A stretch of 6,059 nt of DNA, taken from positions 1 through 6,059 of the forward strand of contig CALLPZ010000119.1 of the NCBI GenBank assembly GCA_938015405.1, given 5' to 3'. The notes beneath the pieces are model-generated. The model searched no databases. It had not been told where the DNA came from and saw nothing but the letters and a program-made list of their open reading frames with translations. Every line of letters begins with the position of its first letter. The stretch's first letter is position 1. Positions 5,509 through 6,059 of this stretch are shown piece by piece. Origin of the DNA: an uncultured Pseudanabaenaceae cyanobacterium. Its GTDB lineage: Bacteria > Cyanobacteriota > Cyanobacteriia > PCC-9006 > JAAUQQ01. The translations under genes were made by a program, and so were the position numbers.

Positions 5509-5539
5509 ACTATGACTTAGTTAACATCAGACCTCCACA
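5509..5539 (-). promoter_or_regulatory. putative promoter of the metalloprotease A operon
   Basis: On the minus strand TGTGGA (5539-5534), a 19-nt spacer that includes GTTAAC (5525-5520) and CATAGT (5514-5509) repeat the arrangement seen before the other protease. CATAGT matches 4 of 6 bases of a -10 box. The predicted start is near 5502, giving a leader of about 85 nt. Confidence 0.4.
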
Positions 5540-5540
5540 G

Positions 5541-5911
5541 CAGACTTACGATGGTGCATATTCAGTTAAAACAAGACTGTAAAAAGCTCTATTCGCTGTG
5601 TAATAAAGCCATAAATATATCCTTCAGGAAAGCCTCTACAAGCCTTATAGAGAGGGAGACTCAAGCTCTACCATGTGGGAAATCGAATCTGCAGATATTA
5701 CTGAGGCCCACTCTCAGCCATTCATATCAATTCTGATTTCATAACTTACATAACCAACCTAAAGTTGAGAGGGGTAAAAGACTGTAGCAGTTAGCTTATA
5801 TCTCACGGAAAATCACGTCATACAAGTGGGTAAAGTCACAGTTTTTATTCTAAAAATATACGTAATTATTTATGGATGAAATCACTTTATCTAGAGACTA
5901 AACCCATTACA
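5541..5911. other. AT-rich intergenic region, no convincing gene
   Basis: The base composition is clearly more AT-rich than in the genes. A 61-codon plus-strand frame at 5551-5736 has no ribosome binding site or recognisable domain. TTTTTA at 5842-5847 and TAAAAA at 5851-5856 form an AT-only inverted repeat. I see nothing else of note. Confidence 0.5.
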
Positions 5912-5953
5912 GAAAAAACAAAAATTGGAAGCAGTATTTACTACCTCCAATTT
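5912..5953 (-). terminator. Rho-independent terminator of a gene beyond the right edge
   Basis: On the minus strand AAATTGGA (5953-5946) pairs with TCCAATTT (5929-5922), with an inner AGT/ACT pairing possible in the loop, and the stem runs straight into TTTTTGTTTTTTC. This is the clearest intrinsic terminator in the window. It insulates the protease A promoter from a leftward gene to the right. One minus-strand frame open from the edge stops with TAG at 6009-6007 (tail ...LGIALWLDV), about 54 nt before the hairpin, and could be that gene's end, but 17 codons are too few to judge. Confidence 0.7.
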
Positions 5954-6059
5954 AATTTCTATCACAGCAATCGGAAAAACTCAGTGCTCTAGCCCATGCA
6001 AATGCTCTAAACATCCAGCCATAGAGCTATCCCAAGTGAGGGCCTACATCTGGCTAAGC

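Noticed and set aside
5551..5736. 61-codon plus-strand frame in the AT-rich region
   Set aside because: It has no ribosome binding site and no hydrophobic, domain or repeat pattern. The length is expected by chance.
1..6059. CRISPR array, tRNA or rRNA gene, insertion sequence, phage attachment site
   Set aside because: I found no evenly spaced direct repeats, no cloverleaf or ribosomal sequence, and no transposase frame or terminal inverted repeats with target duplications.

Overview
The window looks like cyanobacterial chromosome. It holds four copies of the palindromic octamer GCGATCGC (HIP1, a highly iterated element of many cyanobacteria) at 2035, 2561, 2796 and 3781, and it encodes a DUF928-type exported protein, a family I know mainly from cyanobacteria. 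I cannot name the genus. All four convincing genes lie on the minus strand and are read right to left.

Layout in transcription order: (1) 5954-6059 is the right edge, ending in a clear minus-strand terminator (5912-5953) that probably closes a gene outside the window. (2) About 5419-5540 is the promoter and leader of the first large gene. (3) 5418-3772 encodes a 548-aa zinc metalloprotease. (4) 3716-2913 encodes a 267-aa exported DUF928 protein, 55 nt downstream. (5) 2916-2647 encodes an 89-aa small exported protein that overlaps the previous stop in an ATGA junction. (6) 2289-2646 is a spacer carrying a second promoter and leader that resemble the first. (7) 2288-633 encodes a 551-aa paralogue of the first metalloprotease. 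(8) 1-632 has no convincing gene but holds a series of inverted repeats, of which at least one or two look like minus-strand terminators.

The arrangement protease A - DUF928 - small exported protein, followed by protease B with its own copy of the same promoter and leader, suggests a duplicated and co-regulated protease unit flanking a pair of envelope or secreted proteins. Both proteases have HEIGHALGF, a distant SHW and a Met-turn (a leishmanolysin-like zinc site). Both also carry an unusual tryptophan-rich repeat and a shared tail motif GLGQDQLQG. Neither has an N-terminal signal peptide or a Shine-Dalgarno sequence at its start. Instead, both leaders carry ACCTCCTCTAGTG exactly 16 nt before the ATG. 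The two genes between them do have classical signal peptides. How these proteins work together is inference; no target or pathway can be read from the sequence.
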